Below, one piece after another: positions 20,222-30,724 of a stretch of 36,794 bases of DNA. Location: positions 929,749 through 966,542 of the forward strand of contig BFEA01000261.1 in the NCBI GenBank assembly GCA_003427395.1. The letters run 5' to 3'. The stretch comes from Chara braunii. Taxonomy: Eukaryota; Streptophyta; Charophyceae; Charales; Characeae. Under the pieces are notes generated by a model that made no database searches, had not been told where the DNA came from, and saw only the letters and a program-made list of their open reading frames with translations. Position numbers and translations under genes: made by a program. Position 1 is the first letter of the stretch. Each line of letters opens with the position of its first letter.

Positions 20222-20626
20222 GTGATGCAGCAGGCTGCTGCGTCCACTCCTGCAGCTCCGGAGCCTATTCTGCCAAAGAGATGGGTATCAACGCTAGATG
20301 ACAAAAGGGATGAAGGAAATGCTGCGAATCGTCAGCAGGGTCAAGCTGAAGGAACGACTTTGGGTTTCAGATGGCCATGGCAGATAGGCTCCTCATCTAC
20401 AGAAGAAACAACATCAAAGGCATCATCTCCGTCCACTTCGTGCGACCTTCCCTATCCAGAACGTCCAAACAGCCCTTACACAATGTACCCTAACCTTCGG
20501 CCGCCTTCCTCCCCGACTCCGTACCCCCCAGTGCCACGCTCAAAGGATGCACAGAGCTCTGAAGATGACAGTGGCAATGGGGTCCTGAACTTGCAGCCTG
20601 TTCAAACGGTTGCTGCAAGCCGATAG
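20222..20626 (+). CDS. Putative coding exon, Ser/Pro-rich protein end, unknown function
   Basis: The frame is open from about 20222 to TAG at 20624-20626, 134 codons. Unlike other open frames here, it is not a repeat, has balanced composition and encodes plausible blocks: PEPILPKRWVSTLDDKRDEG, TLGFRWPWQIGSSS, then a Ser/Pro/Tyr-rich tail (YPERPNSPYTMYPNLRPP). An ATG lies at 20225. A pyrimidine-rich stretch ending GATGCAG at 20226-20232 could instead be a splice acceptor, making this a terminal exon. After the TAG the same frame continues for about 60 codons as Gly/Ser/Arg-rich sequence (GSYSSARGSHSGTR). I do not recognise the family, and no upstream exon was found. Confidence 0.4.
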   Translation: MMQQAAASTPAAPEPILPKRWVSTLDDKRDEGNAANRQQGQAEGTTLGFRWPWQIGSSSTEETTSKASSPSTSCDLPYPERPNSPYTMYPNLRPPSSPTPYPPVPRSKDAQSSEDDSGNGVLNLQPVQTVAASR

Positions 20627-21122
20627 GTTGGCAGCTACAGTTCAGCTCGAGGCTCCCATTCTGGTACCAGATGTGGTTCTGGTTTCAGCTCCAGTTCGCA
20701 CACCAGGTCCGGTTTTGGCACCAGGTCTGGTTCTGGTTCCAGCTCTCTTTCTCGTCCACCCAGATCCGGTTTGACTCCAGCTCTTCTTATATCCGCTTTC
20801 AGGTCCAGTTTGTCTCTATCCCCTCTTATGTTTCCATCTTCTGTTCTGATTGCAGATCAGGTTCGACTTCAGCTCCTCGTCTGGTTCCAGATCTGATGCA
20901 ACTCCAGGTTTTCTTCTGGTTTCAGATCCTGGTTACTGATTCCGTCTGCCTCCAACTTCTCTCCAGGTTCCAGAGCCATTTCGTCCCCAGCTCCTATTCT
21001 TCTTCGAGATCTGGTTTGGCTCCAGGTCCAATTCTCATTCTTGGCTTCAGGTTGTATTCTGTGTCTCGCTTCCCAGTTCCATATCTCTCCAGCTGCTACT
21101 CTGGACTGGTTTCCTGCCTGAA
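20627..21122. repeat. Degenerate short tandem repeat around CCAGGTCTGGTT/GGTTCCAG
   Basis: Many imperfect 12-18-base units such as CCAGGTCTGGTTCTGG and GGTTCCAGCTC recur along the interval. It could be a decayed minisatellite or the repetitive Gly/Ser-coding end of the preceding frame. Confidence 0.6.
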
Positions 21123-21165
21123 TGTGTGTGTGTGTGTGTGTATGTGTCTGTGTGTGTGTATATGT

Positions 21166-21223
<58 letters not shown>

Positions 21224-21398
21224 NNNNNNNNNNNNNNNNNNNNNNNNNNNNNNNNNNNNNNNNNNNNNNNNNNNNNNNNNNNNNNNNNNNNNNNNNNNNN
21301 NNNNNNNNNNNNNNNNNNNNNNNNNNNNNNNNNNNNNNNNNNNNNNNNNNNNNNNNNNNNNNNNNNNNNNNNNNNNNNNNNNNNNNNNNNNNNNNNNN

Positions 21399-21480
<82 letters not shown>
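21123..21480. repeat. (GT)n microsatellite containing a 175-base assembly gap
   Basis: GT repeats at 21123-21223 (imperfect at the left) and 21399-21480 flank N bases at 21224-21398. The gap most likely lies within the microsatellite. Cys-Val and His-Thr open frames here are artefacts. Confidence 0.95.
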
Positions 21481-21481
<1 letters not shown>

Positions 21482-22010
21482 GGTGTGTGTGTGCAAGCAT
21501 GCATGTGCCTTCAATGCACGTGTTTAACGTTCCTCCCCAGTGCTAGATATTCACTTAGTTTCAAATCTGCATCCGAGTGGTGGCTTCCTTGCACAAGGGT
21601 GATTGGAATGTACGTCGATTTTTCTGTATTCAATCAATGCAATGGTATGGTGAGCATTCTCTTTGTCAATTGACATTGGAACACAATTGCAATGGACATT
21701 ATGGAATGAAAGGAGAAGTTGCAGCCAGTTGCAACCTGCCATATTTATCAGGCAAGAAAGAATTTCTGGAATGGCACCTTGTCGGCTCTTCCTCAAATGA
21801 GGCCGCAAGAAATAAAAGGGCAGAGCCACAGAGTGGCCGATTGGAGGCAAAAGAGAAACAGCATTACATTTCCTTCATCTGGGTGCTGAACACTGGAATG
21901 CACTATCTGCTCAGCATTGACTGCTCATTGATTAGTGGCATTGATTTATCTATAATTCCTTAATTAAATTGAATGAAAGTGGGCGGAGAGGAGGGATTCA
22001 ACCAATAAAT
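21481..22010. other. No recognisable feature
   Basis: Mixed-composition sequence with short open frames only. No domain, repeat or element is visible. Confidence 0.5.
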
Positions 22011-22018
22011 GGCACAAG

Positions 22019-22640
22019 TTGTTGTTGGCCCACCACTTTTTTCCTTCCTCCTCCTCTTCTCTTTCTCTGTCCTCTTTCACACCTTGGGAATTGAAACCAT
22101 ATCTCCTCTGCCTTGCTCTTTCTACCCTCTTGCATGCGCTGAACCCTATCTCCTCCTCCTCCTCCTCCTCCTCCTCCTTTGTCATTCTTTCCTATGGCAT
22201 CCTGCCATCCTCTTCTTTTTAGTCTCCTTTCATCTTCGCCCTGCCCATTTCTTTTCTTCCTCTTTTCCTTCTGATTGCATTGATTCTTTTCGTACCTACC
22301 TTGTCCATACTTCTTCTGGATAATCCTCATTGGTGACAGTGCCATCATCTTCTGTCCCTCTTCTTTCTTCTCCTTTCTTTCTCATTCCCTTATTTTCTTC
22401 CTTTCTGTTGCTCTTTTACCTACTCTTACCTCTATGCACACTATTCTCCATTTTCTACCAACTTTCAGTTTCCTCTTCTTTCGCCGTTCGCTCTCTTTTT
22501 AACTCCATCAAGTTCTACCTATGCCCTTCTTTCTCCTTTTGTCTCCTTCTTCTCGTCCTCCGTTCTTTTCCTAACTTGTCCAATCAGGTTTCAGGTTTTG
22601 TGTTTTTTATTCATTTTAATGGTCTATTGCAATTAGCTAT
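22019..22640. repeat. Polypyrimidine tract with (TCC)n
   Basis: The plus strand is dominated by C and T for about 600 bases, with TCC repeats at about 22150-22179. Open frames on either strand follow from this composition. Confidence 0.75.
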
Positions 22641-22779
22641 GTTTTAGGCTTTGGCAAATTGCTCAACAGCAGATAGATATTGTGCGTGTCCACGGATCTA
22701 GTATGGAGACCTGGAAGACAAGAAAGGTAATTAATAAAGTGCACTGTGACGCCATCCCAGGTCAGCCAGCTGCAAGTAA

Positions 22780-23145
22780 GTGTGTGAGCAAGCGAGCAAG
22801 TGAGGGAGGGGGGGGAGGGGGGTTGGCGCAAGGGAGGTGGAAGCATGGGAGGAAGGGGGGCAGGGAGCAAGGGACCAAGGAGCCAAGGGGTGAGGGAGTG
22901 AGGGAGCAACGGAACCAGGTAGAGGGAGAGAATGAGGGGTGGGGCAAGGGAGGGAGGGGAGGGAGCAAAGGACCAAGGAACCAAAGGGGGGAGGGAGCGA
23001 GGGAGCAAGGGAACTAGGTAAGGGGAGAGAACGGGGGAGCGGCGAAGTGAGAGAGCAGGTGATTGAGAGAGAGTGGGTGAGTGAGACAGTGAGAGTGCGT
23101 GAGAGAGAGGGTGAGTAAGAGGGCGAGAGTGACTGAGCAAGAGCA
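22780..23145. repeat. Polypurine minisatellite (98-bp units)
   Basis: The plus strand is almost all G and A with periodic CAA/CC interruptions. Two 98-bp units start at 22863 and 22961 (GGGAGCAARGGACCAAGG). A dense G-run block at about 22803-22824 has G-quadruplex potential. GTGAG/GAGAG arrays continue to about 23145. Confidence 0.8.
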
Positions 23146-23169
23146 CAACTCTCCAGATTGGTCCTAAGT

Positions 23170-23366
23170 AAATCTCCACAACTGACTTCAGAGTGTCCAA
23201 ACGTGTCAGACGTTTACTTTGCCAAGTTTGCCCACATGCCACGTAAATGTGGACAACTGACTTCACAGTGTTCATGCTCATCAAGGTATTTACTTTGCCC
23301 ACAACGCAAGATGAGGAAGGGCAACCCAGCACCTTGATGCCACAAGAAGGTCGCCACAAGAAGGTC
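23170..23366. repeat. Short direct repeats
   Basis: ACAACTGACTTCASAGTGT occurs at about 23177 and 23250, each followed by TTTACTTTGCC about 35 bases later. A 14-bp unit (GCCACAAGAAGGTC) is tandemly doubled at 23339-23366. Confidence 0.8.
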
Positions 23367-24174
23367 GGTAGGTATAAAGCTGGGTGCAGTTGCACTGATT
23401 GACTTCCAACTCCTTTCCCCCCCCTGGATGTCTGACTATGCCCTCCTTGTGTGCCTTGGCTTCGATGATCACAGGGCTTGGCGTTTTTTCTGTTCTCTTT
23501 ACTGTGCCTTCTATCTCTGGTTTTACTTATCTTTTGCACATAATTTATGTTGTCTTTCAAGTCTAACATGGTGCACAGATATCTGTGTCTGCCTGTATAG
23601 ACATACCTTTGTTGACTATAAAAACGTTGGTCTGTCTTTTATTTCCTGTTTCATTTGACAATTTTCTTTGCTTTTTTTTCCCATGGGTGAAATCCCCCCT
23701 TGGATGAAACCACTGCCTTATCTTACAAATCCAGGAAGCTTGCAATTTTAACCGAGAATGTTTTTCTTTCTTATGCAAAATCCTTGGCCATACCCTTAAA
23801 ATGGTATGAGAAACCTTCAAAGACATGCACTCCATGACATAACCCTCGATGTGAAGTTCATCATGCACGATTCCACAGATTATCAATCCACACCACCCTT
23901 GAACAGCTAGCAAAACCCTTCATGAAACAAAGGAAGGTCTATCACTAGTAGCAAATCTATTCCAAACGCATTGTCATTATAAATTCAGAAATCGGGGCAA
24001 TTATATACCTGGAAAACTGCAGATCAGATTTTAACTTTTAAGTCTAACTCAAATATTTGTGAGAACTATTAACTGATAACTTTTACCTGTTGATGCAATT
24101 CTTTCAGTTTACTAAATGGACTCGTCGATGTTTTGTGGCTGTGATTGTTACTAGGTTAAGGAATACGGAGCCAG
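23367..24174. other. AT-rich, no recognisable gene or element
   Basis: A few short frames on both strands, without domains. Nothing supports a gene. Confidence 0.5.
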
Positions 24175-24200
24175 AAAAAAAAAAAAAAAAAAAAAAAAAA
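24175..24200. repeat. Poly(A) tract of 26 bases
   Basis: Lies immediately before CTTGGCGTTTCTA, the candidate left duplication of LINE-E/F. It is either an A-rich target or the tail of an older element. Confidence 0.9.
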
Positions 24201-24213
24201 CTTGGCGTTTCTA
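24201..24213. repeat. Candidate left TSD of LINE-E/F
   Basis: CTTGGCGTTTCTA here and CTTGGCATTTCTA at 35118-35130 match at 12 of 13 bases. Both follow at least seven A residues. Confidence 0.5.
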
Positions 24214-24272
24214 GTAGGAAAGGAAATTCTAGATGGCCCCTGTGAAGAACTCAGGGAACTGGTCGAGCGACC

Positions 24273-24317
24273 GCACTATCGCGCGCGGGCCAGACAAATC
24301 GACCGCCGCGATAGTGC
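24273..24317. repeat. 11-bp perfect inverted repeat in GC-rich block
   Basis: GCACTATCGCG at 24273-24283 and CGCGATAGTGC at 24307-24317, spaced by 23 bases. It lies 60 bases inside the presumed 5' end of LINE-E. Confidence 0.8.
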
Positions 24318-24397
24318 CACGCGTGATTTTCACTTCGAACCTTCGAACTGAGCGGGAAAGAGAGTCGAGAAGTAAGAATCTGCACGCGCCAGGTCAC

Positions 24398-24417
24398 GCC
24401 ACGCCTTCGGGCGTGGC
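24398..24417. repeat. 8-bp hairpin with TTCG loop
   Basis: GCCACGCC, TTCG, GGCGTGGC: a perfect stem capped by the sequence of the very stable UUCG tetraloop. In RNA from either strand it would fold strongly. Confidence 0.8.
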
Positions 24418-26195
24418 TCCTCCAAGCAAGTAAGGGAAGGAAAGAGACAAGGAAGGAAGATGGAAGGGAGAGAGGGAAAAGGAGTCATAGCTAAACAATG
24501 GAAAAGACAAAGGATCTCAATGATGGGAAAGGAAGTGTGATAAAAGGGGAGGAGCAGTGAACGCCAGGGAAGATCTAGAATAAGCAAGAAGCGAGATGAG
24601 AAAAGAGACCCAATCCAAATAGGGACTCTCTCACTAAGTCATTTTTTAACCACACACAATCAAGTAATGGGGAGAGACGGGCAAGGGAAGGAAGGGGACA
24701 AAGGAAGAGATTCCTAAAAAGCCAAGGAAGAGACGTTCAAGGCAGAGTCAGTGAGGAGGTGCTAATGATTGGCTCGATGCAGATGCCAAGACAGAAGAGG
24801 GAAAAAGACAACGAGAAAGGACTGTATGGGACAAGCAGGAGTTGAGGAAGGAACAGGAGCAGCAAGGGAGAGAGGCCTACAAGAAGGAAAAGTACGGTAG
24901 AAAGATTGATACGAAGGCGTCTTAGTCACCTACTCATCGAGAAGAGAAAGAAGATATAAGCAACGAGTCCGGAGAGGGAAGATCTTTCCTATTTGTCACC
25001 CAGCTATTGGCAAGGGAAGCCCCAAGACAACAACCAGCGGAGCGACCACAGAGAGAAACGAGGGCAACGACTCAACCACAACGACGCGCACGGACCATCT
25101 TCGCCCCAACCAAGGTAGAGACAAAAGGAGGTTCAAGCACAGCGTTTTGTGCCGAAGTTAGTAATAAAGATCATAATCTGGTGCTACGCTCCTATCGGAC
25201 GTACCCTAAGCTTATGCCGAGTATGCACAAAAGGACAAGGTTGAGCAAGTAGTAAGGGAAAGCCAAACATAGGGAAGTATACAACGGGAAGGACTCTTTT
25301 TAGAAAGGTTGAAAGGGTAGAGTGACAGCAAGGAGCAAGCGTCCAAAGGAATAGAGTGTCGTAGCAGCAAAGCCAAGAGTGAGCCGTAGAAATCACGCTA
25401 CTGTCCCCATACTCCCAGTAGCGACCACGTACACACACTCCCCCCAAACCCACAAAATTCGCACCCAATTGCTCACCTACCACACTCCTCTGCCGACAAT
25501 CTCCCCGACCGTAACCAATCTCCCACCCCGCGGCACTCCACACCCCACTAGCACCCCTTCCTCCGCACTACTCCATAATCCGCACCGACAAAAACTCTAC
25601 CCAACTCAACACCCCCTAACGCCATAAACATCATCACCCCTCTCCCAACGAACCTAACCCCTCGCGTCATCCATGCAACTCACACTTCACTCAGGCAAAC
25701 CACCCGCCTCGCCCCGTTCCCCCAGCTACCCCCCGTCCAACATGACACCAAATACTACCCCAAACCCAGCAGACAGTCACACACATTTTAAACGGAAAGA
25801 ATCCCTAAAACAAGAATAGACAAAAGCAAGAAGGGATTAACCAAGAGACACTCCTTCTGGACACCGAAATAAAATATTGTCTGATACGCCCAGCTCAACC
25901 TTTCTCGATTAAATACCTACGGGCTCGAAAGAAGACTTTGAGGGTAATTTTTGGATAATTTCTACAACATTAAAGTTGGATCAGCAGTATTCATTTATTT
26001 AAGCCGGTTCTTCATTATTTATGATTACTAACCGTTCTTATTAATTATTCTTATGAAGAATTCTTATTATTGCACTTTTACTTACCCGTCAGGAGAATAG
26101 GATATTCCATGTCAACTGTTAATCATTTGTATGCTTTGTACCGCATCTAGACAAGCACGTAATCCCAAGTTGACCAGTAAAGCAGCCTCGTTGCT
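24418..26195 (+). other. LINE-E 5' region: purine-rich, then C-rich and G-poor
   Basis: 24420-25380 is rich in G/A on the plus strand. 25400-25790 is C/A-rich with very few G. 25800-26195 is mixed and AT-rich. Short open frames follow the composition and have no domains. This is assigned to LINE-E only because it lies between the candidate TSD and ORF1. Confidence 0.45.
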
Positions 26196-26400
26196 AGCCA
26201 ATTTTTGACACCAGTAAAACAAGAGGCTGTTTCGAGTCGTTTTTTCTGTTCTCCCTTCTCAGTTGCAATACCCGATCCCCAAGTGGGGAGGGTAAATGCT
26301 GCCCATTTTTTTACTACAGTAAATCAAGAGGTTATTTACAGTCGTTGACCCGATCCCCAAGCGGGGAAGGTAAGTTCTGACCAATTTTTCCCGTTTCGAC
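26196..26400 (+). repeat. Tandem repeat with conserved small hairpin before LINE-E ORF1
   Basis: Two copies of CCCGATCCCCAAGYGGGG (26271 and 26349, period 78) each contain a TCCCC-AAGY-GGGGA hairpin. Flanking blocks AGTAAAWCAAGAGG and AGTCGTT also repeat. The array ends about 145 bases before the ORF1 ATG, as expected for part of a LINE 5' leader. Confidence 0.7.
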
Positions 26401-26543
26401 AAATCTATAAACAAATAGATCAAGCACCCTGATCCAACTCCACTACAGCACTGCTATCTGACCCCTTCCACAGGTAAGGAGGATACCGCAGGAGAAAGAA
26501 TTATCCGCTGCTCTTCAAGCTCCTGGGCAAGCACAATCTCAAA

Positions 26544-29420
26544 ATGACGTCCACTTACGCAGAGATAGTCGCCAAGACAGCCAGCCCGGGTCAAAAGGAA
26601 GCAAAGCTACCCACAGTACCAGGAAAAACTGTCTCGGCAAAAGCAGTTGTTCCAACACAGGGCCCGGTGTTCTCAAGCGCTATGAAATCACAAAACACAC
26701 AAAGTACAACAAACGCGGGATCAGGCTTGCTAAGCCAGAGGGCGATCGACTTCCTCATTGCCAGCACCAGAACAACGACAAAAATAAACATCATAAAGGA
26801 AGCTTCCCCAATGGGGCAAGGAGAGGAACAAGAGGTGGAAATCTGGGAATACCCAGAAGAGGACGAAGCATCCTGCAACAAAGTTTTCGAAAAACACGCT
26901 GTGTTGTTTAACTTTCCCCAAAAGTGCTCAGACATGTCCCCCAATGAAAAACGAACATGGGTACGTGACATTCTGCGCTCACTGGAAGAGATTGCAGGAA
27001 CAGACCCAGAAGTCACCTAACACAAGCGAGCAAGGAACACTGTAATGGTTGTAACCCCGAACAGAGCCTACGCCCATTACCTCATCTCCCTGAATAGTCT
27101 GAAGTGCAAAAGAGGAGTAGTGGCAGTCACTAGTTGGAAGGCCAGAAGAGCCCCAAAACCAGATGCATCACGACACAGGCAGACCATGCTGCGAAACAAT
27201 TTTTGGGTGCAATTCGACGACATCGCGGAGGGACTGCACAATTTTGTAGAGAGAAAGCTTGCAGAAGCTTACCCCAACAACCCAACATTGGAGTGGTTTC
27301 AGAAGGACCTGACTTCCTCGCCCCCAATCACGGTTCCAGGATCGTGTGCCTGAGCACATCATCAGTAATTCCTCCGCAATTCCCAGATGCCTGGCTGTTC
27401 AAAAAGAATGGGCAAAAATTAACGGTTTTCATGTCCTCTAAGGCCAACCCACGTTGTTTCAAGTGCAGAGGGAAGGGACACTTGGGCACAGACAGGAACT
27501 GTCCTCTTAACAAAGACAGAGCAGGCAAACCAGTCCAGATTCAAGCCAACCTAGTTGAATCTGTGGAAAAAACGGGACTATGATTTGTCATCGACCCCTC
27601 CTACAGGGGGTGGGTCTTTGATGACACAATGGAAACACCCAACTGGGTCTGGGTCATCAAGAGCGAACCAATGGTTCAGCCCGACCTTTACCCCCCCTAC
27701 AGAAGGGCTCCAAAAAAAAGACAAAGACGGAGGTTTCCTAAAGAAACAGATCCTGGACGTGCAGAGTGTGATGGAGGAAAAGCACCGCAGAGACACCCTA
27801 CAGGAACTCGTTAAAACGGGAATCTCAGCGGACAAAACCTACGTTGAAAACCTGTAGGCAAGAGGGAAATTGTTGAAGGCTGAAAAAGAACAGGCCAAAC
27901 AACAGAGCCTCACCAATAACCAGGGAAAGAGCCTTCAGGCACAACCAACAAAACCGCTCAAATGGAAGGCCGAGCAAGCAACTCCTTCCTCACCAGCAAA
28001 CAGTGCCTCCACGAGCAAGATCAGCAGAGTTGAGGACAACCAAAAGAACGCAAGCAGCAAAGGGGAATCAGCAGACTCGATGGACACTTCCAAGGCGGAC
28101 ACGCAAAAAACAGCAAATGGAGAGAGCGAACAAGTGGAGACAGGGAAAGGAAAGAACGAAGAGACTGAGGGGAGTACGGGTGGTATGGAAGAGGGCAAAC
28201 TAGAGGACCTTGACGAACAGGAAGAACACAAGGAAGATGAAAAGGATGAGGAAGACGACAGAGAAGAGGAAAGTGAAGAGGGCAGAATGTCCCAGGGCTC
28301 CCAAGAAGGCAGTTCCCCATCTGACAAAGATCCAAAATCATTCCCGGAAGGGAAAAAAGAGAACGAAGAGAAAGAAGAAAAGGAGCTTCAGTGGTTGAGG
28401 GACTATGTTAAAAAAATGGAGAGAGAAAGAGAAGTGGAATTCGAAATAAGAATAGCCCACCAAAAGCACCTCTTCAACCTGCAAAACATCAACCACAATG
28501 AACAGGCAACAATCAACATTTTCCCCACCCAAAACCAATACGAAATCCTCGAGAAGGAACAGGAACTGTCCAACTTCTTCGCAGAAAGATATGGTCACAA
28601 ATTGACTGTAAGAACAGCCAAATCTAACGTCGACAGCAACCACTACTCCTGGCCAAAGTCCTACGCAACAGCAAACAACAAACAACCGGCAAAAAGGGCC
28701 AAAGGTCCCAGGGGTAGAGCCATTGCAGGAGAAGAGACATAAGAAGAGGAGGAGATCCAGCTCAACACAAAAGAAGATCTGGACAGGCAAACTGAAATCC
28801 TCAAAGCCCAAATCATAGTCGTCAAAGACCAAAACAAGGATACAACAGAAGGCACAGTCAACTTGCAAAGCCTGGCAGCAGGTAAGAGCTCAGAAATCCT
28901 CACAGCAACTAGACTAGAAGCCAAGGAGGACAGCAAGAAAAGGATAGTGATCCCCTACAGATGGAACGACGACCACAAAGACTGGGAAGTGGCCATAAAC
29001 AGGGACTGGTTATTAATTGCGATAGCCAAGCCGTCAGAGAACGTGATGACAGTCGAAGTCTCTGAAACCGGGCCGTTGGAGTCTCATATCCTCGGCCCGA
29101 GAGAGGAATGGAGAGAGGAGTGGTTGGTGCCGTCAAGAGACATCATGACGAGCGAACTGAGACCGTTCATGACTCGATACTCGATGGAGGCACACCTCTA
29201 CGACCACCTCACAAGGAAATCATGGAGGGTGTTGAGAGCAATCCCATATGGGCTTATGGGAGGAGAAGCGCCAGCCGAAAGGGCAGTAGTCACAGCCTCA
29301 ATAGTAAAGACACATGCACTCTTCGAGGGAGAGGAGGAACACCTGCAGGAAATCCTCGCCAGAGTAGCCCGCAGAACCAAGGCACGCAAAAACCAGCAGC
29401 AATTCATTATCCCTAACTAG
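26544..29420 (+). pseudogene. LINE-E ORF1, about 958 codons, five lesions
   Basis: It starts at ATG 26544 (MTSTYAEIVAKTASP) and keeps essentially one frame to TAG at 29418-29420. Lesions: TAA at 27018-27020, a frameshift near 27330 and a return near 27560, TAG at 27855-27857, TAA at 28740-28742. Features in order: a DUF4283-like N-terminal region (NNFWVQFDDIAEGLHNFVER near 27195-27260), a zinc knuckle CFKC....H......C at about 27460-27505, a Glu/Lys-rich acidic stretch (28170-28400), a coiled-coil-like ELQWLRDYVKKMEREREVEF near 28382-28440, and an ordered C-terminal domain (RIVIPYRWNDDHKDWEVAI from about 28940). It would package the element RNA. Confidence 0.85.
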
Positions 29421-29465
29421 CTCAACCACCAAACTAAACCCAACCCAACCCCCAATTAACATTTC

Positions 29466-30236
29466 ATGGCATTACCAACGTCACAACACCGGGCACAAGG
29501 CACGCAGAATCCCAAAAGACATATCTTAAAACCCAGCAAGTCAGAGCTAAAGGTAATGTCATGGAATGTCGACGGGTTGGCAACAATTTTATCCAACACG
29601 GACAAATGGGATAATATGACCAGATATCTCAACTGGTAGACTAAGAATCGACCAGACATAGTATGTCTTCAGGAAACCCATCTAACCAACTCTAGTGAGC
29701 ACAAGGCAACGATCAAGAAAATCCTAACAAACTTAAATACGTTCAGGCAGGATAATGGGCCGCGTCACCAAAAGCAGGCTCAACAGGTACAGCCATACTC
29801 TGGCACGAAAATGCGAAAGCAACAAATTTCCTTAGTACAACAGAAGTCAGAATAAATGAAGAAGAAGGAAGATGGATAGAAATTCACTTCACCTACAAAG
29901 AAGAAAGCCTACAATTAATAAACCTATACGCTCCCAACGATCCCAGCCTAAGACAAACCTTCATACATAACATAGCGGAAAGACGTAACAGTCAAAAGCA
30001 CCTAATACTGGCAGGAGATTGGAACACCACACTAGAGTCATATAGAGATAGGCTCTCATGTTCGCAAAGAGGTAGGGAAGACTCACTGCTGGCAGAGGCA
30101 CAAGTGATACAGTCATTGATGATGGAAAGGAACCTAATAGAACCACTAAGAACAACACAACCAGAAACAAACAGATACACATATAGGAAGAAAAATAGAA
30201 CTCAACATATAACGAGTTCTGCAATAGACTATTTCC
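29466..30236 (+). pseudogene. LINE-E ORF2 endonuclease domain, left part
   Basis: The ATG at 29466-29468 lies 45 bases after the ORF1 stop. Endonuclease blocks: KVMSWNVDGL, DIVCLQETHL, LINLYAPND and LILAGDWNTTLE, then SSAIDYF where Element 2 interrupts. Lesions: TAG at 29637-29639 (YLNW-stop-TKN, Trp expected) and a frameshift near 29765. The protein would nick target DNA. The conserved catalytic His block (LDHTPIFLNL) lies beyond the inserted element, near 30809-30840. Confidence 0.9.
30229..30236. repeat. Element 2 target-site duplication, left copy
   Basis: CTATTTCC, identical to 30725-30732. Removing one copy plus the element restores the reading IDYFLIS expected of the endonuclease. Confidence 0.85.
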
Positions 30237-30724
30237 CTAGGTTGTTTTATCGGACGTCCGGGACCCCCCTGACCGGACGTCTGGTCGGACGTCGGACCGG
30301 ACAGGGGATGTCCGACCTAGCGCAAAAAAATAAAAAATAAAAATAAATAAATAAATAAATAAAAAATCATGTAGCTTCTACCTTGCATAAGGTGTATGCC
30401 ACCAAAATTTTGGCTTATTTGAGCCAGTAGAAAAAAAGATAAAAATCTTCAAAGATTCTAATCCCCACCTATACCCCTCCTATCCCCACTAAAACCCCTC
30501 GTACCCCCCACTCCCACCCCAAATAGCACCCTATCACCAAATGCTCAGAAAATTCTGTTATGGGGGGTCTCTATGGCATGCGCAACACTGTCATTATTTT
30601 TTTTATTTTTTTATTTTTTTTAGTGCCAAAAAGTCGTCGTCCAGAAATCCGGACGACGAGGGTACCCTACGTCTGGGGAGACGTCCGGGGGAGACGTCCG
30701 ATCTCCGGACCATTGGTAACATAG
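30237..30724. mobile_element. Element 2: 488-bp non-autonomous DNA transposon with CGGACGTC-rich ends and 8-bp TSD
   Basis: A perfect 8-bp duplication (CTATTTCC) flanks it. Ends are CTAGGTT and AACATAG, a short imperfect inverted repeat. Just inside, both ends carry clusters of CGGACGTC/CCGGAC in opposing orientation (30250-30318 and 30638-30712), then an A-rich strand pointing inward (AAAT repeats near 30327-30366; T-rich at 30597-30622). No open frame encodes a transposase. An 8-bp duplication with short inverted ends is typical of hAT elements, so a hAT-mobilised MITE is the best guess. The same plan is seen in Element 1. Confidence 0.75.

Noticed and set aside
21096-21546. Cys-Val and His-Thr open frames across the GT repeat
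   Set aside because: Pure dinucleotide translation running through an N gap.
27935-28868. Minus-strand Ser/Cys-rich frames opposite LINE-E ORF1
   Set aside because: Shadows of the acidic Glu/Lys-rich ORF1 coding strand.
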